Positions 17,295-26,489 are shown, counted from the first letter of the stretch. The stretch: DNA of 64,000 nucleotides from Clostridium sp. C2-6-12 (GCF_009928485.1 NZ_JAABNP010000004.1:124001-188000), one strand, 5' to 3'. Translations and numbers: made by a program. The notes: generated by a model from the letters alone, not told the origin.

Positions 17295-19049
17295 CTATTC
17301 AACTAAACCCTGACTATGTATCATTTGATAACAAAATTTAAATAACATATTAAATTCTTTTTCTTTTTTACGCGTCACTAATCCCAATCTATATATACTC
17401 ACGCTTTCATTGTAATGGTTAGCTACTTCTTCTTTTTCTATAACATAATCAAATGTATTAATATCACATAACAAGACAATATTCCCACTTGTTCCTTTCC
17501 AAATAACCTTCCCATCTTCAATTACTTGTGGTTTTATATAACTTATAAATCCTTCATTTACTTCAATTACATCCTCACCTGAAATTGACTCTTCTATAAT
17601 CAACGTGGAATCACGATTTTCAAACTTTGCTTTCCGGTAAAAATCCTTTAAATTTACTGAAGTATAAACTTTGGCTAATTCTAAATTAAATTCTATATAA
17701 TCATTATTGATTTCCTGTTTAATAAAGTTACTTTTTATATTGCTTTCTTCTTGTTCAAAATTATTTATAAATGGTACCGAATGCCAATATGATCTTGTAT
17801 TATGATAAGTATATCTTTCACTTCCAAAATATCCTTTTGTATATGCACCTGCACCTAAATCTGTTAAAATAATTTCCCCATCTATAGCTGCAACAAAACT
17901 TCCAACATCATTATGATTATGAGGTTCATTATTGCTACCTCCTTTTATGGCAAAAAACAACTTATCTTTTCTATGAACCATCCAATCAGCATCCTTAAAA
18001 TAATACGAACCATTTATTAATTCTTTATTCAATATTTCTTCGCTTGTCCACCATAAGTTTCTGCTAACATGTGCCCATCTATAACAATGATCAAAATCAA
18101 AAGTACTAATTTCTTTTATTAAAGGAACATTTATTTTGTATTTATTATGTAAATATGAAATTAATCCTGATGGCAAAATCATATTAGGAGGTACATCTGA
18201 AAATGGTAAAAATACTTTTTCTGAGATTTGAATCTTTTGAGGGAACTCAGCTATAGCAGCAATTTTATTACCTACTTCCTCATCTTTAAAACTTCTTTCA
18301 ATTTTCTTATCTTCAAAATACATTTCCGCCTTTAAGGCCTTATAATAAATATAATATCCAAAACCATAAGACCAATATCCAATCCCCTCTAAAGTTGCTC
18401 CATCTTCACCAAACCCACTAATATAGTATTCCAAAGCTTTTTCAACCTTATCTAAAATTAGTTTTTGCCTTTCATTTTTTTCTATAAGCAAAGCTGTTAT
18501 TCCAATACAACCTCCACAAACCGCGCTCCAATTGTGAGTAGCTGTTTCCCATTCCCAGTTTCTATTTATAAATGGATTTATAACTCTTTCTTTAATTTGT
18601 CTTCTAATGTGATTTTGTAATAGCAAATTCAGCTTTTCTCCATGAATAATTATTATTTCACTTAAAGTTTGTGCTGTTTCTGCTGAAAAAAGATCTATTA
18701 TCTTTTCTGATTCACCTAAAAATTCTTCTTCTCCATATTGAAGATGAGCAGCTAAACACCAGCTGAATTCATTGGATATTGTCCATAATAATTCATGAAA
18801 ATAGTCTATTGCTTCCTTAGAATTATTCCATTGAAGATATAAGCCTAAAGCAGTTAACTGTTTTCTCCTTTCAAAATATGCTCTTTCAAACTCTTTTCTG
18901 CTTCCTTTAGTATAAAACTCTACATATGAGCTAAAGGGTATTTGTGGTATATTTCCCTTAATGATAACTTTTACATATTCCTCAATCTGTTTCATTAATG
19001 GAGCTCTTGTATTATTAAGCTTTATCTCTTTTAAAAACCATTCCTTCAT
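17295..19049 (-). CDS. Heparinase II/III-family lyase-like protein
   Basis: The 584-residue protein combines an alpha/alpha toroid half (about 1-330) with a C-terminal heparinase_II_III beta domain. The marker EPHNHNDVGSFVAAIDGE (near 362) carries the conserved His-Asn-His-Asn-Asp, followed by ILTDLGAGAYTKGYF. No signal peptide is visible, so it is probably intracellular and acts on imported uronate oligosaccharides. Its product would be an unsaturated uronate, the substrate of the GH88 downstream. The substrate could be a glycosaminoglycan, alginate-like or glucuronate-bearing plant glycan. It is the first gene of the unit and is driven from the LacI-type-operator promoter at 19253-19303. 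Confidence 0.85.
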   Translation of the reverse strand: MKEWFLKEIKLNNTRAPLMKQIEEYVKVIIKGNIPQIPFSSYVEFYTKGSRKEFERAYFERRKQLTALGLYLQWNNSKEAIDYFHELLWTISNEFSWCLAAHLQYGEEEFLGESEKIIDLFSAETAQTLSEIIIIHGEKLNLLLQNHIRRQIKERVINPFINRNWEWETATHNWSAVCGGCIGITALLIEKNERQKLILDKVEKALEYYISGFGEDGATLEGIGYWSYGFGYYIYYKALKAEMYFEDKKIERSFKDEEVGNKIAAIAEFPQKIQISEKVFLPFSDVPPNMILPSGLISYLHNKYKINVPLIKEISTFDFDHCYRWAHVSRNLWWTSEEILNKELINGSYYFKDADWMVHRKDKLFFAIKGGSNNEPHNHNDVGSFVAAIDGEIILTDLGAGAYTKGYFGSERYTYHNTRSYWHSVPFINNFEQEESNIKSNFIKQEINNDYIEFNLELAKVYTSVNLKDFYRKAKFENRDSTLIIEESISGEDVIEVNEGFISYIKPQVIEDGKVIWKGTSGNIVLLCDINTFDYVIEKEEVANHYNESVSIYRLGLVTRKKEKEFNMLFKFCYQMIHSQGLVE

Positions 19050-19131
19050 AATTGAATATTTCCCTTCTAAATGATTAGGACTATAACATTATTATTTCTT
19101 TATTATTTGCTTAAATTTATGAAAGCATTTC

Positions 19132-19145
19132 AGTAAACATTTTCA
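19132..19145 (-). promoter_or_regulatory. cre-like site in the leader of the heparinase operon
   Basis: On the minus strand the sequence TGAAAATGTTTACT matches 12 of 14 positions of the CcpA cre consensus (TGWNANCGNTNWCA). The same 14 bases occur in the leader of the chemoreceptor gene at 34871-34884. It would fit carbon catabolite repression by road-block. Only a consensus match supports it. Confidence 0.45.
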
Positions 19146-19252
19146 CAAAAACTTTAATGATTCAATTGTCCTTTAATTTTCTATACTTTATATATTAAAA
19201 AGTATACTTAAATTAATATATTTATTTCTTCTTATTTACACACTACAATTTT

Positions 19253-19303
19253 TGAAACCAGTTTCATAAAATAATTATAGACCTTATGTTTCTTTGTTGT
19301 CAA
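19253..19303 (-). promoter_or_regulatory. Promoter with LacI-type operator for the heparinase-GH88-DUF2264-rhaM unit
   Basis: Reading leftward, the -35 is TTGACA (19298-19303), the spacer is 18 bases, the -10 is TATAAT (19274-19279), and 7 bases later comes the dyad TGAAACTGGTTTCA (19253-19266). Perfect half-sites TGAAAC/GTTTCA are typical of LacI-family repressors. The same arrangement, almost base for base, occurs at 35160-35210. The transcript would carry a leader of about 215 bases. Confidence 0.8.
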
Positions 19304-19312
19304 TTCATATTA

Positions 19313-19951
19313 TTAAAATCCTAACTCTTCAGCTACCATAATAACTGTTATTCTTCCAGGTTCCTTGCGTCCATTTTCTATTATCCCAGTATAATTACAC
19401 ACAGAACTTTGCATTTCACATTCCATACATCGTCCAGTTTGAACACATGGAGTTTCATGTCTAACCCTTGTAGCATTCATTGGTGCAATCTTTTTTATTC
19501 TCTTAAAAGCTTCCTCTAAATCATCAACTACCTTATTTGCTCCCGCTACTATAATTACTTTTCTAGGTCCAATAATCATAGATGCCACTCTGTTTCCTGA
19601 TGCATCTGTACTAACAAGCTGTCCTTTTCTAGTTATTGCATTTGTACTTGAAACAAAATAATCTGAAAGCAATGATTGTCTATAAATTTCATAAATTTCT
19701 TCATAAGGCTTGTCTTGAAATCTATCAAAAAATTTATATTTTTCACTTCTAAATTCTTCTGTCATATTCATTGCTCCAAGAGTTTCTGAGCCTCCTACAG
19801 ATATACTGGCTCCTTCTGGTATTAAGCTTAAAATCCTCCTCTTAGCCTCTTCTTTATCCTCAGCATAGTAGCTTACATATCCTTTTTCATTTAATATTTC
19901 TACCATTTCTTTAGCTATTAACTGATATTGTTTCTTTTTATATTGATTCAT
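19313..19951 (-). CDS. LUD-domain (LutC/YkgG-like) protein
   Basis: The 212-residue single-domain protein of the lactate-utilisation (LUD, DUF162) type has ISVGGSETLGAMNMTEEFRS near residues 50-70, a TDASGNRVASMIIGPRKVIIVAGANKVV core, and a C-terminal cysteine set (CVQTGRCMECEMQSSVC). In LutABC the LUD subunit works with iron-sulfur subunits in lactate oxidation, but no LutA or LutB is nearby. Stand-alone LUD proteins with this Cys-rich tail are common in Clostridia and their reaction is unknown. It ends just before the heparinase-operon promoter. It is separated from the dhuI-like gene by a hairpin at 20084-20143. Confidence 0.78.
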   Translation of the reverse strand: MNQYKKKQYQLIAKEMVEILNEKGYVSYYAEDKEEAKRRILSLIPEGASISVGGSETLGAMNMTEEFRSEKYKFFDRFQDKPYEEIYEIYRQSLLSDYFVSSTNAITRKGQLVSTDASGNRVASMIIGPRKVIIVAGANKVVDDLEEAFKRIKKIAPMNATRVRHETPCVQTGRCMECEMQSSVCNYTGIIENGRKEPGRITVIMVAEELGF

Positions 19952-20083
19952 TTTTCAACACTCCCATGTTATATAAAATATTTTGAATACATTTACATTG
20001 ATAATAAAAATTAAATTTATTAAAACCTTTGCTGAATTTAAGATCATTTATATAGTGCTATTTATTGTTTAACTTTATTTTTT

Positions 20084-20143
20084 TAGCCTTATTAAGTACT
20101 AAATATAAAATCTACACTTTAATATTTGTACTTAATAAGGCTA
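20084..20143. terminator. Terminator after the RpiB-type isomerase gene
   Basis: Perfect 16-base arms (20084-20099 and 20128-20143) enclose a 28-base AT-rich loop, about 95 bases past the isomerase stop. It probably ends the kduD-isomerase transcript; T-rich sequence lies on both sides. Confidence 0.65.
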
Positions 20144-20238
20144 TATAAATATTCTCTGTTTAAGTTAATTGGTTAATGTCTATATTTAAGATTGTTATAT
20201 ATATTTATGATTAATTACACACACTAATAGTTTTTTTA

Positions 20239-20877
20239 TTATTCTAATATATTTCTAATACAAGCTTCTATTTCTTTACATTTACAATTATTAAAGAAGT
20301 ATTCTTTGAACTTTTCTCCACTTACAGCACCCTTTAATAACTCTTGGTCTATTTCTTTTAAAATAGTTACCATATCTTTGTGCGTTACTTTTTTAACTTC
20401 ATCTAAGATTTTCTTATTTCTTTGTTCTGGAATAACTCTATCCTTTGGATATCCTTGTCCGCTTTCACCTTGGAATAACTTTTCAAAAATATATTCTAAG
20501 TTTAATTCAGCTCCCCATCCAAAACCTTTTGCAAAAGGTAAGGCTATTGCATTTCCATCATTTACCTGTGCAAACATATACGCATCAGCTGGATCAACTA
20601 TATGTCCACATAAAACTCCTGGGAATGAATTAGCTGCAAGCATTGCACCTTCACCAGTTCCACATCCAGTTATAACATAATCTGCTGCTCCTGAATTTAA
20701 AAGAATAGCAGCTAATATACCATTTTGAACATATGTTAATTGTGCTTCACCTTCTGTGCCATACATTCCATAATTGAATACTTCATGGCCTTTTGGCTCT
20801 ACAACTTTTTTTAAAGCTTCATATATAATTGGGTTTTTAGCGGCTTGACTATTTTCATTTATTAAAGCAATCTTCAT
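20239..20877 (-). CDS. RpiB/LacAB-family sugar isomerase, probable unsaturated-uronate (DhuI-type) isomerase
   Basis: The 212-residue protein begins MKIALINENSQAAKNP and has the LacA/LacB/RpiB fold signature, including ADYVITGCGTGEGAMLAANSFPG near residue 80 and a C-terminal extension with paired Cys. In streptococci an RpiB-like enzyme (DhuI) isomerises 4-deoxy-L-threo-5-hexosulose uronate and is paired with a dehydrogenase (DhuD). Here it lies about 56 bases after a KduD/DhuD-like gene, so the same step is likely. An upstream ATG (20892) lies before the GGAGGAG ribosome site; the ATG at 20877 follows it and is preferred. Ribose-5-phosphate isomerase is possible but less supported by context. 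Confidence 0.78.
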   Translation of the reverse strand: MKIALINENSQAAKNPIIYEALKKVVEPKGHEVFNYGMYGTEGEAQLTYVQNGILAAILLNSGAADYVITGCGTGEGAMLAANSFPGVLCGHIVDPADAYMFAQVNDGNAIALPFAKGFGWGAELNLEYIFEKLFQGESGQGYPKDRVIPEQRNKKILDEVKKVTHKDMVTILKEIDQELLKGAVSGEKFKEYFFNNCKCKEIEACIRNILE

Positions 20878-20933
20878 TTCATTCTCCTCCAAACTATATT
20901 AATTTAAATTGTTGTGACATTAGATAAATTTAA

Positions 20934-21734
20934 TTATTTAGGTTGTTTTCCAATATAAGCTAAGATTCCACCATCTACATATAAAATATGACCATTTACA
21001 AAGTCTGAGGCATCGGATGCTAAGAATACAGCTGGTCCTGCTAAATCTTCTGGCGTTCCCCAACGTGCTGCTGGAGTTTTTGCAACTATAAACTGATCAA
21101 AAGGATGTTTTGATCCATCAGCTTGAACTTCTCTAAGTGGTGCTGTTTGTGGTGTAGCTATGTATCCTGGTCCAATACCGTTACATTGAATATTATATTC
21201 ACCGTATTCAGATGCAATATTCTTTGTTAACATCTTAAGTCCACCCTTAGCTGCTGCATAAGCTGAAACTGTTTCTCTTCCCAATTCACTCATCATTGAA
21301 CAAATGTTGATTATCTTTCCATGACCTTTTTTGATCATTCCTGGAATTACCGCCTTAGATACTATAAATGGAGCATTTAAATCTACATCAATAACTTGTC
21401 TAAATTCTGATGCTTTCATTTCAAGCATTGGAATTCTCTTAATTATTCCTGCATTGTTTACCAAAATATCAATTACTCCAACTTCTTTTTCAATCTTTTC
21501 AACTAATTCATTTACCGCATCTTCATCTGTAACGTCACATACATATCCATGAGCTTTTATTCCTAATTCTTCATAGCCCTTTAAACCCTTATCAACCATT
21601 TCTTGATTAATATCATTAAATACTATTGTAGCTCCTGCTTCTGCATAGGATTTTGCAAGTTCAAAGCCTATACCATATGCCGCTCCAGTTACTAATGCTA
21701 TTTTACCTTCTAATGAAAATTTCTTTATATCCAT
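20934..21734 (-). CDS. kduD: SDR oxidoreductase, KduD/DhuD-like (2-deoxy-D-gluconate/deoxy-diketouronate dehydrogenase)
   Basis: The 266-residue short-chain dehydrogenase has the nucleotide motif TGAAYGIG (17-24), NNAG (about 92-95), the catalytic Ser of ICSMMSEL (about 147) and Tyr-Lys in SAYAAAKGG (about 160), and the C-terminal FVNGHILYVDGG. The pattern is that of gluconate 5-dehydrogenase/KduD. Together with the isomerase it would convert unsaturated-uronate products to 2-keto-3-deoxygluconate. KdgK and KDPG aldolase are not in the window. An AraC-type regulator is encoded divergently, 156 bases away, and probably controls it. Confidence 0.82.
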   Translation of the reverse strand: MDIKKFSLEGKIALVTGAAYGIGFELAKSYAEAGATIVFNDINQEMVDKGLKGYEELGIKAHGYVCDVTDEDAVNELVEKIEKEVGVIDILVNNAGIIKRIPMLEMKASEFRQVIDVDLNAPFIVSKAVIPGMIKKGHGKIINICSMMSELGRETVSAYAAAKGGLKMLTKNIASEYGEYNIQCNGIGPGYIATPQTAPLREVQADGSKHPFDQFIVAKTPAARWGTPEDLAGPAVFLASDASDFVNGHILYVDGGILAYIGKQPK

Positions 21735-21793
21735 TTAATATTTCCTCCTTAAAATCTCTTCTACTTATTTTGATACTATAATTATACTATGAT

Positions 21794-21817
21794 AATATAA
21801 CTGTTTCTTGTTATATT
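21794..21817. promoter_or_regulatory. Inverted repeat in the kduD-araC divergent region
   Basis: The arms AATATAAC and GTTATATT are separated by 8 bases, in the short gap between kduD and the divergent AraC-type gene. The kduD side has a TATAAT about 30 bases away with no good -35, as in activator-dependent promoters. It is a possible regulator site; there is only positional evidence. Confidence 0.4.
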
Positions 21818-21890
21818 TTCCTCAAAATATTGCAAATCTTGAAGTAGTAAGTATAATAAAAAGTAAATAACTTATAATGAGGTGACATTT

Positions 21891-22745
21891 ATGAAAGAAT
21901 TTGCATCTTGTAAAGAAGCCATTAATAATTGTATCTCAAATAAATATTTTTCTATTGCACATTTACATAGTGAAGAAGAAACTATGGCAATTCACATACA
22001 TGATTCCTATGAGGTTTATTATTCTATTTCTGGTGGAAAACAATTTTTAATAGATAATAAGCTCTACCATATTAATCCTGGAGATTTATTTGTTATAAAT
22101 CAATTTGAAAGTCACTATGTTTCTCAAATAAGTAAAATGATTCATGAGAGAATAGTACTTTCCATTCATCCTGATTTTTTAAAAGCTATCTCCACTAATA
22201 AAACGGATTTAAGCTATTGTTTCACTCATCGCGATGAAAACTTTAGTCATAAAATTCAATTAGATAAGGAACAGCAAAATAGATTTATGTATTTTATAAA
22301 TAAAATTATCAGTGCTGAAGGCTTTGGAGCTGATAGAATTGAATATTCAAGCTTTATAGAGCTTATGACCTATTTCACCAAATTATTTGTTGATAATGAA
22401 GATTCCATTTTATCAAACTACAAATATAATAATCAAATTCAAGAAGTAATAAGCTACATAAATGATAATGTTTTAGAAAATATAACAATTAAACATTTGG
22501 CCGAACATTTCTTTTTAAGTGAATCATATATTTGCAGAATTTTTAAATTGGCTACTGGAACTACTATAAATAAATACATAACTGCACGGAGAATATCAAT
22601 AGCAAAATCTCTTCTTTCAAATGGAGCTAATATTAATGATGTATACATTGATTGCGGCTTTAATGATTATAGCAACTTTTTGAAATCTTTTAAGAAAGCT
22701 GTTGGTGTCTCTCCTAAAAAATATTCTACTTTTAGTATGAATTAA
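21891..22745 (+). CDS. AraC-family transcriptional regulator
   Basis: The 284-residue protein has an N-terminal cupin sensor (HIHDSYEVYYSISGGKQFLIDN, then INPGDLFVINQFESH) and a C-terminal double helix-turn-helix (about 185-284: ITIKHLAEHFFLSESYICRIFK and later SNFLKSFKKAVGVSPKKY). It is encoded divergently from kduD-isomerase and probably activates that unit in response to a uronate. A GTG at 21882 is in frame but lies within the ribosome site GAGGTG; the ATG at 21891 is preferred. It converges with the GH43 gene, their stops being 13 bases apart. Confidence 0.88.
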   Translation: MKEFASCKEAINNCISNKYFSIAHLHSEEETMAIHIHDSYEVYYSISGGKQFLIDNKLYHINPGDLFVINQFESHYVSQISKMIHERIVLSIHPDFLKAISTNKTDLSYCFTHRDENFSHKIQLDKEQQNRFMYFINKIISAEGFGADRIEYSSFIELMTYFTKLFVDNEDSILSNYKYNNQIQEVISYINDNVLENITIKHLAEHFFLSESYICRIFKLATGTTINKYITARRISIAKSLLSNGANINDVYIDCGFNDYSNFLKSFKKAVGVSPKKYSTFSMN

Positions 22746-22757
22746 ATATTAATAATA

Positions 22758-23702
22758 TTAATCCTCTTCTGGAATTCCAAAGTTTGGAGTTCCATCCTCA
22801 TTCCAATTTAATCTTTGAGCTCTAGCATGGCGATTTGGATCAGTAAGAGGATGTCCCATTAATTCTTTGTAGTTTCTAGCATGATATATTAAAACATCAT
22901 AAGCTCCATCTTCGGAAACAGTAAAACAATTATGTCCAGGACCATATTGACTATTTTCAATACTTGTTTCAAAAATCGGCTTTGGCGATTTACTCCATGA
23001 ATTAGGATCTAATAAATCACTTGTTTCTGGAGCGCTTAATAGACCCATACAATAATTATGATCTGTTGCACTAGCAGAATAGCTAATAAATATTTTTCCA
23101 TTTCTTTTAATTACTGCTGGTCCTTCATTAACTATTTCTCCAACCTTTTCCCATTCTAAATCAGGCCTTGATATCATAACTTGTTCTCCTGTAATTGTCC
23201 AAGGATTCTCCATAAGGGCAATAAAGAGACTTGAATTATTTTTAAATTTAGGATCATTCTGGGCCCAAACTAAATATCTTTTATCTTTATGTTCAAAAGT
23301 AGTTGCATCTAATGAAAAAGATTCCCAATTAGTTTTTACTTGTCCTTTTTCTACCCATAAACCTTCCAGTGGATTTTGTGATGAATTTTCAAGGACATAT
23401 ATCCTTATGCGCCAAATATCTTCTACATCTCCTGCTGCAAAATATATATACCACTTATTATTAATAAAATGGATTTCTGGTGCCCATATGTGTGCCCCCA
23501 TTTCTCCCTTTTCATGTTTTCTCCATATTGTTTCAGGCTTAACACTCCCTAATTGCTGAATGCTAGTTGCTCTTCTAAGTTCAATACGATCATATTCAGG
23601 AACTGATGCTGTAAAATAATAATAGCCATCAGTATGTTTGTAAACCCAAGGATCAGCTCTTTGGAACACAATTGGATTTTTAAATTCTTTATTGTTTAAC
23701 AT
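22758..23702 (-). CDS. GH43-family glycosidase (arabinosidase-like)
   Basis: The 314-residue protein is a single five-bladed beta-propeller of GH43. The catalytic-base region FQRADPWVYKHTDGYYYF holds Asp near residue 17, HIWAPEIHFINNKWYIYFAA follows near 75, and the acid-type EGPAVIKRNGKIFISYSAS lies near 190. There is no signal peptide, so it is cytoplasmic. GH43 enzymes of this form often remove arabinofuranose from short arabinan or arabinogalactan fragments; the substrate is not certain. The ribosome site is AAAGGAG. The neighbours are a DUF6171 gene and the GH51 gene upstream on the same strand. Confidence 0.87.
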   Translation of the reverse strand: MLNNKEFKNPIVFQRADPWVYKHTDGYYYFTASVPEYDRIELRRATSIQQLGSVKPETIWRKHEKGEMGAHIWAPEIHFINNKWYIYFAAGDVEDIWRIRIYVLENSSQNPLEGLWVEKGQVKTNWESFSLDATTFEHKDKRYLVWAQNDPKFKNNSSLFIALMENPWTITGEQVMISRPDLEWEKVGEIVNEGPAVIKRNGKIFISYSASATDHNYCMGLLSAPETSDLLDPNSWSKSPKPIFETSIENSQYGPGHNCFTVSEDGAYDVLIYHARNYKELMGHPLTDPNRHARAQRLNWNEDGTPNFGIPEED

Positions 23703-23748
23703 AAATAATTCTCCTTTTTTAATATCTTAATCATAATTAACAATAAAA

Positions 23749-23788
23749 TAAGGCTGATACAAGCAATATTTTGCTTGTATAAACCTTA
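23749..23788. terminator. Terminator after the abfA-DUF6171 unit
   Basis: ATACAAGCAA and TTGCTTGTAT form a perfect 10-base stem (23757-23766 and 23771-23780) with a TATT loop, extended by AAGG/CCTT pairing. It lies about 80 bases past the DUF6171 stop. Confidence 0.7.
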
Positions 23789-23865
23789 TATTTCAATATT
23801 TAGCTAACATTATAAGTTAATATTCTTTATTTCAAGTTATTTCAAAATAAACATTAAATATATAT

Positions 23866-24120
23866 TTACCAATATCTTTCTATATCAGGACAATAATTTT
23901 TCTTAATAGCTGCTCTCATTTCCACAAAGCAGCCACAAATTTTGCACATGCCATTAATTAAATTATCACATTCCTTACATATATCAAGCCTTCTATTATA
24001 TTCTTCTTCTTCTGTTTTAATGTGCTTATCTAAATGTTCAATATAATCTTGTAAATGCTTATATTCTTTTTCATCGAAAAGCTCATCTAACAAACAGCGT
24101 TTGCAAAATCTTTGACTCAT
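23866..24120 (-). CDS. Small cysteine-rich DUF6171-type protein
   Basis: The 84-residue protein has a CKRCLL pair at the start (Cys 7 and 10), a helical middle (about 15-45) and a second cysteine set, CKECDNLINGMCKICGCFVE, plus a late Cys. It looks like a small metal-binding protein, probably zinc. It belongs to the DUF6171 group as far as I can judge. Its ATG begins one base after the stop of the GH51 gene, so the two are translationally coupled. No function is known. The link to an arabinofuranosidase gene may be a chance of operon order. Confidence 0.75.
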   Translation of the reverse strand: MSQRFCKRCLLDELFDEKEYKHLQDYIEHLDKHIKTEEEEYNRRLDICKECDNLINGMCKICGCFVEMRAAIKKNYCPDIERYW

Positions 24121-24121
24121 A

Positions 24122-25600
24122 TTATTCTATAACAAAGTGAATTATACTACACTTAGGAATCTTAAAATCAATTCCTTTATCAGTAATCTTGAAGTCTTTG
24201 AATTCTTCTGGTTTTACTGTTTCTGGCTCGTCGAAAGTATTATAAGCACCCATTTCATTTGTTAAAACAGTAGCTTTAACAGCTTTAACTTCTCTATCTA
24301 CCAAAATTCCTTGAATATCATAAGCTTCTGAAACTGATAAGTTATTTATAGTAATATTAATTCTTCCTTCTGCATCTACAGATACTGATTCATGTAAGTT
24401 AGGAACTTGATTTTCCTCTTCAATTCCAATATTCTTAGTGTCTATATAACTTTCAACAAGAGTTGCTTCTTGGTGACATTTGTACATATTAAATACATGA
24501 TAAGTTGGAGTTAATATCATTTTTTCTCCTTCTGTTAAAATAACAGATTGAAGTACATTTACTAATTGGGCTATATTAGCCATCTTAACTCTATCACAAT
24601 TCTTGTTAAAGATATTTAAGTTAATACCTGCAACTAATGCATCTCTCATAGTATTTTGTTGATATAAGAATCCTGGGTTAGTACCAACTTCAACATCATA
24701 CCAAGTTCCCCATTCATCAACTAATAGTGCAACTTTCTTTTCTGGGTCATATTGATCCATTATTGCAGTATGTCTACGAATTAATTCTTCCATCATTAAT
24801 GTTTTCTTAAGAGTTACGTACCAATCTTTTTCATCAAAACCAGTTGCTGCTCCTTTTACTGTCCAAAATTCTCCTGGAATTGTGTAGTAATGTAGAGATA
24901 ATCCATCCATAAAATTAGCGGCTACCTTCATTACACCTTCTGTCCAATTATAATCATCAACATTTGGTCCACAAGCTATTTTGAAAAGTTTATTATCTCC
25001 ATAATTTCTGCAATATGTTTGGTATCTCCTATACATATTTGCATAAAATTCAGGTGTCATGTTACCACCGCAACCCCAGTTTTCATTACCAACACCAAAG
25101 TATTTTACTTTCCAAGGCTTTTCATGGCCATTTTTAGTTCTAAGGTCAGCCATTGGAGAAACACCATCAAAAGTTAAATATTCAACCCATTCAGACATTT
25201 CTTGAACAGTTCCACTTCCTAAATTTCCATTAATATATGGTTCACATTCTAATTGTCTACATAATTCCATAAATTCATGAGTACCAAAGCTGTTGTCTTC
25301 AACAACTCCACCCCAGTGAGTATTAATCATTTTCTTACGATTTTCCTTTGGTCCAATACCATCTTTCCAATGATATTCATCAGCAAAACATCCTCCTGGC
25401 CAACGAAGTACTGGTATTTTCATTTCTTTTAACGCTTGTACTACATCGTTTCTCATACCATTTGTATTAGGAATTTTTGAATTTTCTCCAACATATAATC
25501 CTTCATATATACATCTACCTAAATGTTCTGAAAAGTGTCCATAAATTTCTTTATTAATTTTTCCTTTTTTATTATGTACATTTACAACTAATTTGCCCAT
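24122..25600 (-). CDS. abfA: GH51 alpha-L-arabinofuranosidase
   Basis: The 492-residue enzyme releases terminal alpha-L-arabinofuranose from arabinan, arabinoxylan or arabinogalactan oligosaccharides. The GH51 features are [18 protein letters not shown] at the start, [16 protein letters not shown] near 67, the acid/base Glu in [12 protein letters not shown] (near 175) and the nucleophile Glu in [13 protein letters not shown] (near 293). The length is that of intracellular GH51 enzymes, and there is no signal peptide. Upstream is a probable promoter at about 25665-25695 (TTGACG, 17 bases, TATATT) with a weak cre-like AAAACGTTTGAC beside it. A second, longer GH51 lies at 42463-44451. Confidence 0.95.
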   Translation of the reverse strand: MGKLVVNVHNKKGKINKEIYGHFSEHLGRCIYEGLYVGENSKIPNTNGMRNDVVQALKEMKIPVLRWPGGCFADEYHWKDGIGPKENRKKMINTHWGGVVEDNSFGTHEFMELCRQLECEPYINGNLGSGTVQEMSEWVEYLTFDGVSPMADLRTKNGHEKPWKVKYFGVGNENWGCGGNMTPEFYANMYRRYQTYCRNYGDNKLFKIACGPNVDDYNWTEGVMKVAANFMDGLSLHYYTIPGEFWTVKGAATGFDEKDWYVTLKKTLMMEELIRRHTAIMDQYDPEKKVALLVDEWGTWYDVEVGTNPGFLYQQNTMRDALVAGINLNIFNKNCDRVKMANIAQLVNVLQSVILTEGEKMILTPTYHVFNMYKCHQEATLVESYIDTKNIGIEEENQVPNLHESVSVDAEGRINITINNLSVSEAYDIQGILVDREVKAVKATVLTNEMGAYNTFDEPETVKPEEFKDFKITDKGIDFKIPKCSIIHFVIE

Positions 25601-25847
25601 AATATCCTCCTTTTATTTAAGTAAATACTTTAATATTTAAGTTTTCATTTAATATATCTTTAATATAACATGAGGATTATTTTACGTCAAACGTTTTCTA
25701 TAAATTTGTGAAAGCTTATAAAAACTATCTTTTCTTTTTAATTAATATGAATTTTTTTACTTTTATTTAAACTTTAGTAGGTATATAATATCTAATAAAT
25801 ATAATTTCTTAAGCTGTTATTTAGCTTAGTACATAGGAGGAATTTTA

Positions 25848-26489
25848 ATGGATCGTACTCTTACCCTACGTGAAGGGCTGGCAAATAAAACATTTATGGA
25901 AAAAGTAGATTATATATGGACTTACTACAAACTACATATAATAGGTTTTTTAGTTTTATTCTTTTTTGTAGGTTCTTACATATCTAATCTTATAAACAGA
26001 CAAGAAGTATATTGCAATATTACATATGTTGGAAACTCAATTAATACTCAAGAACTAGAGCCAATAAAAAATACCCTTAGTGATACCTTACTGCAAAATC
26101 CAAAAAAGCAAGTTATTCTATTTGATTCTGTCTTTACTGATCTTAATACTGAGGCTGGTACTGCAATGAAACAAAAGCTTCATGTAAGTATTGCAGCACA
26201 GCAAATAGATCTTGCTATTGTAAACAAAAAATTTTTCGAAGAAAATTTTTCTTCTGAAATGTTTATGAATTTAGAATCTCTTGATGGATTTTCTGAACTT
26301 TCAATTTCAAATCATGAATTGCTAAAGAAGGCTGATAGTAACGGTAATAGTATTTATGGTATATCTGTTAAAAATTTAAACCTTTTAAAAGATGTTCATT
26401 ATACTAATGACGATAATTATCTTGTGGTTATTTCTAATACTGAACATAAGGATGCTATCATGAATGTGTTAAAAACATTTCTAGGGTAA
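25848..26489 (+). CDS. Unrecognised single-pass membrane protein
   Basis: I cannot name a family for this 213-residue protein. It has a cytoplasmic N-terminus (1-31), one membrane helix (about 32-50, HIIGFLVLFFFVGSYISNLI) and an extracytoplasmic domain of about 160 residues with mixed helices and strands. Part of it loosely resembles solute-binding segments. A strong AGGAGG ribosome site precedes the ATG. It is followed 29 bases later by the ArsR-type regulator gene, so the pair is probably one operon, and it may supply a signal to or accompany that regulator; this is only inferred from order. Confidence 0.75.
   Translation: MDRTLTLREGLANKTFMEKVDYIWTYYKLHIIGFLVLFFFVGSYISNLINRQEVYCNITYVGNSINTQELEPIKNTLSDTLLQNPKKQVILFDSVFTDLNTEAGTAMKQKLHVSIAAQQIDLAIVNKKFFEENFSSEMFMNLESLDGFSELSISNHELLKKADSNGNSIYGISVKNLNLLKDVHYTNDDNYLVVISNTEHKDAIMNVLKTFLG

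Noticed and set aside
25670..25700. AAACGTTT near the abfA promoter as a CcpA cre site
   Set aside because: Only the core matches; the outer bases fit poorly, so it is mentioned with the gene but not called as a feature.
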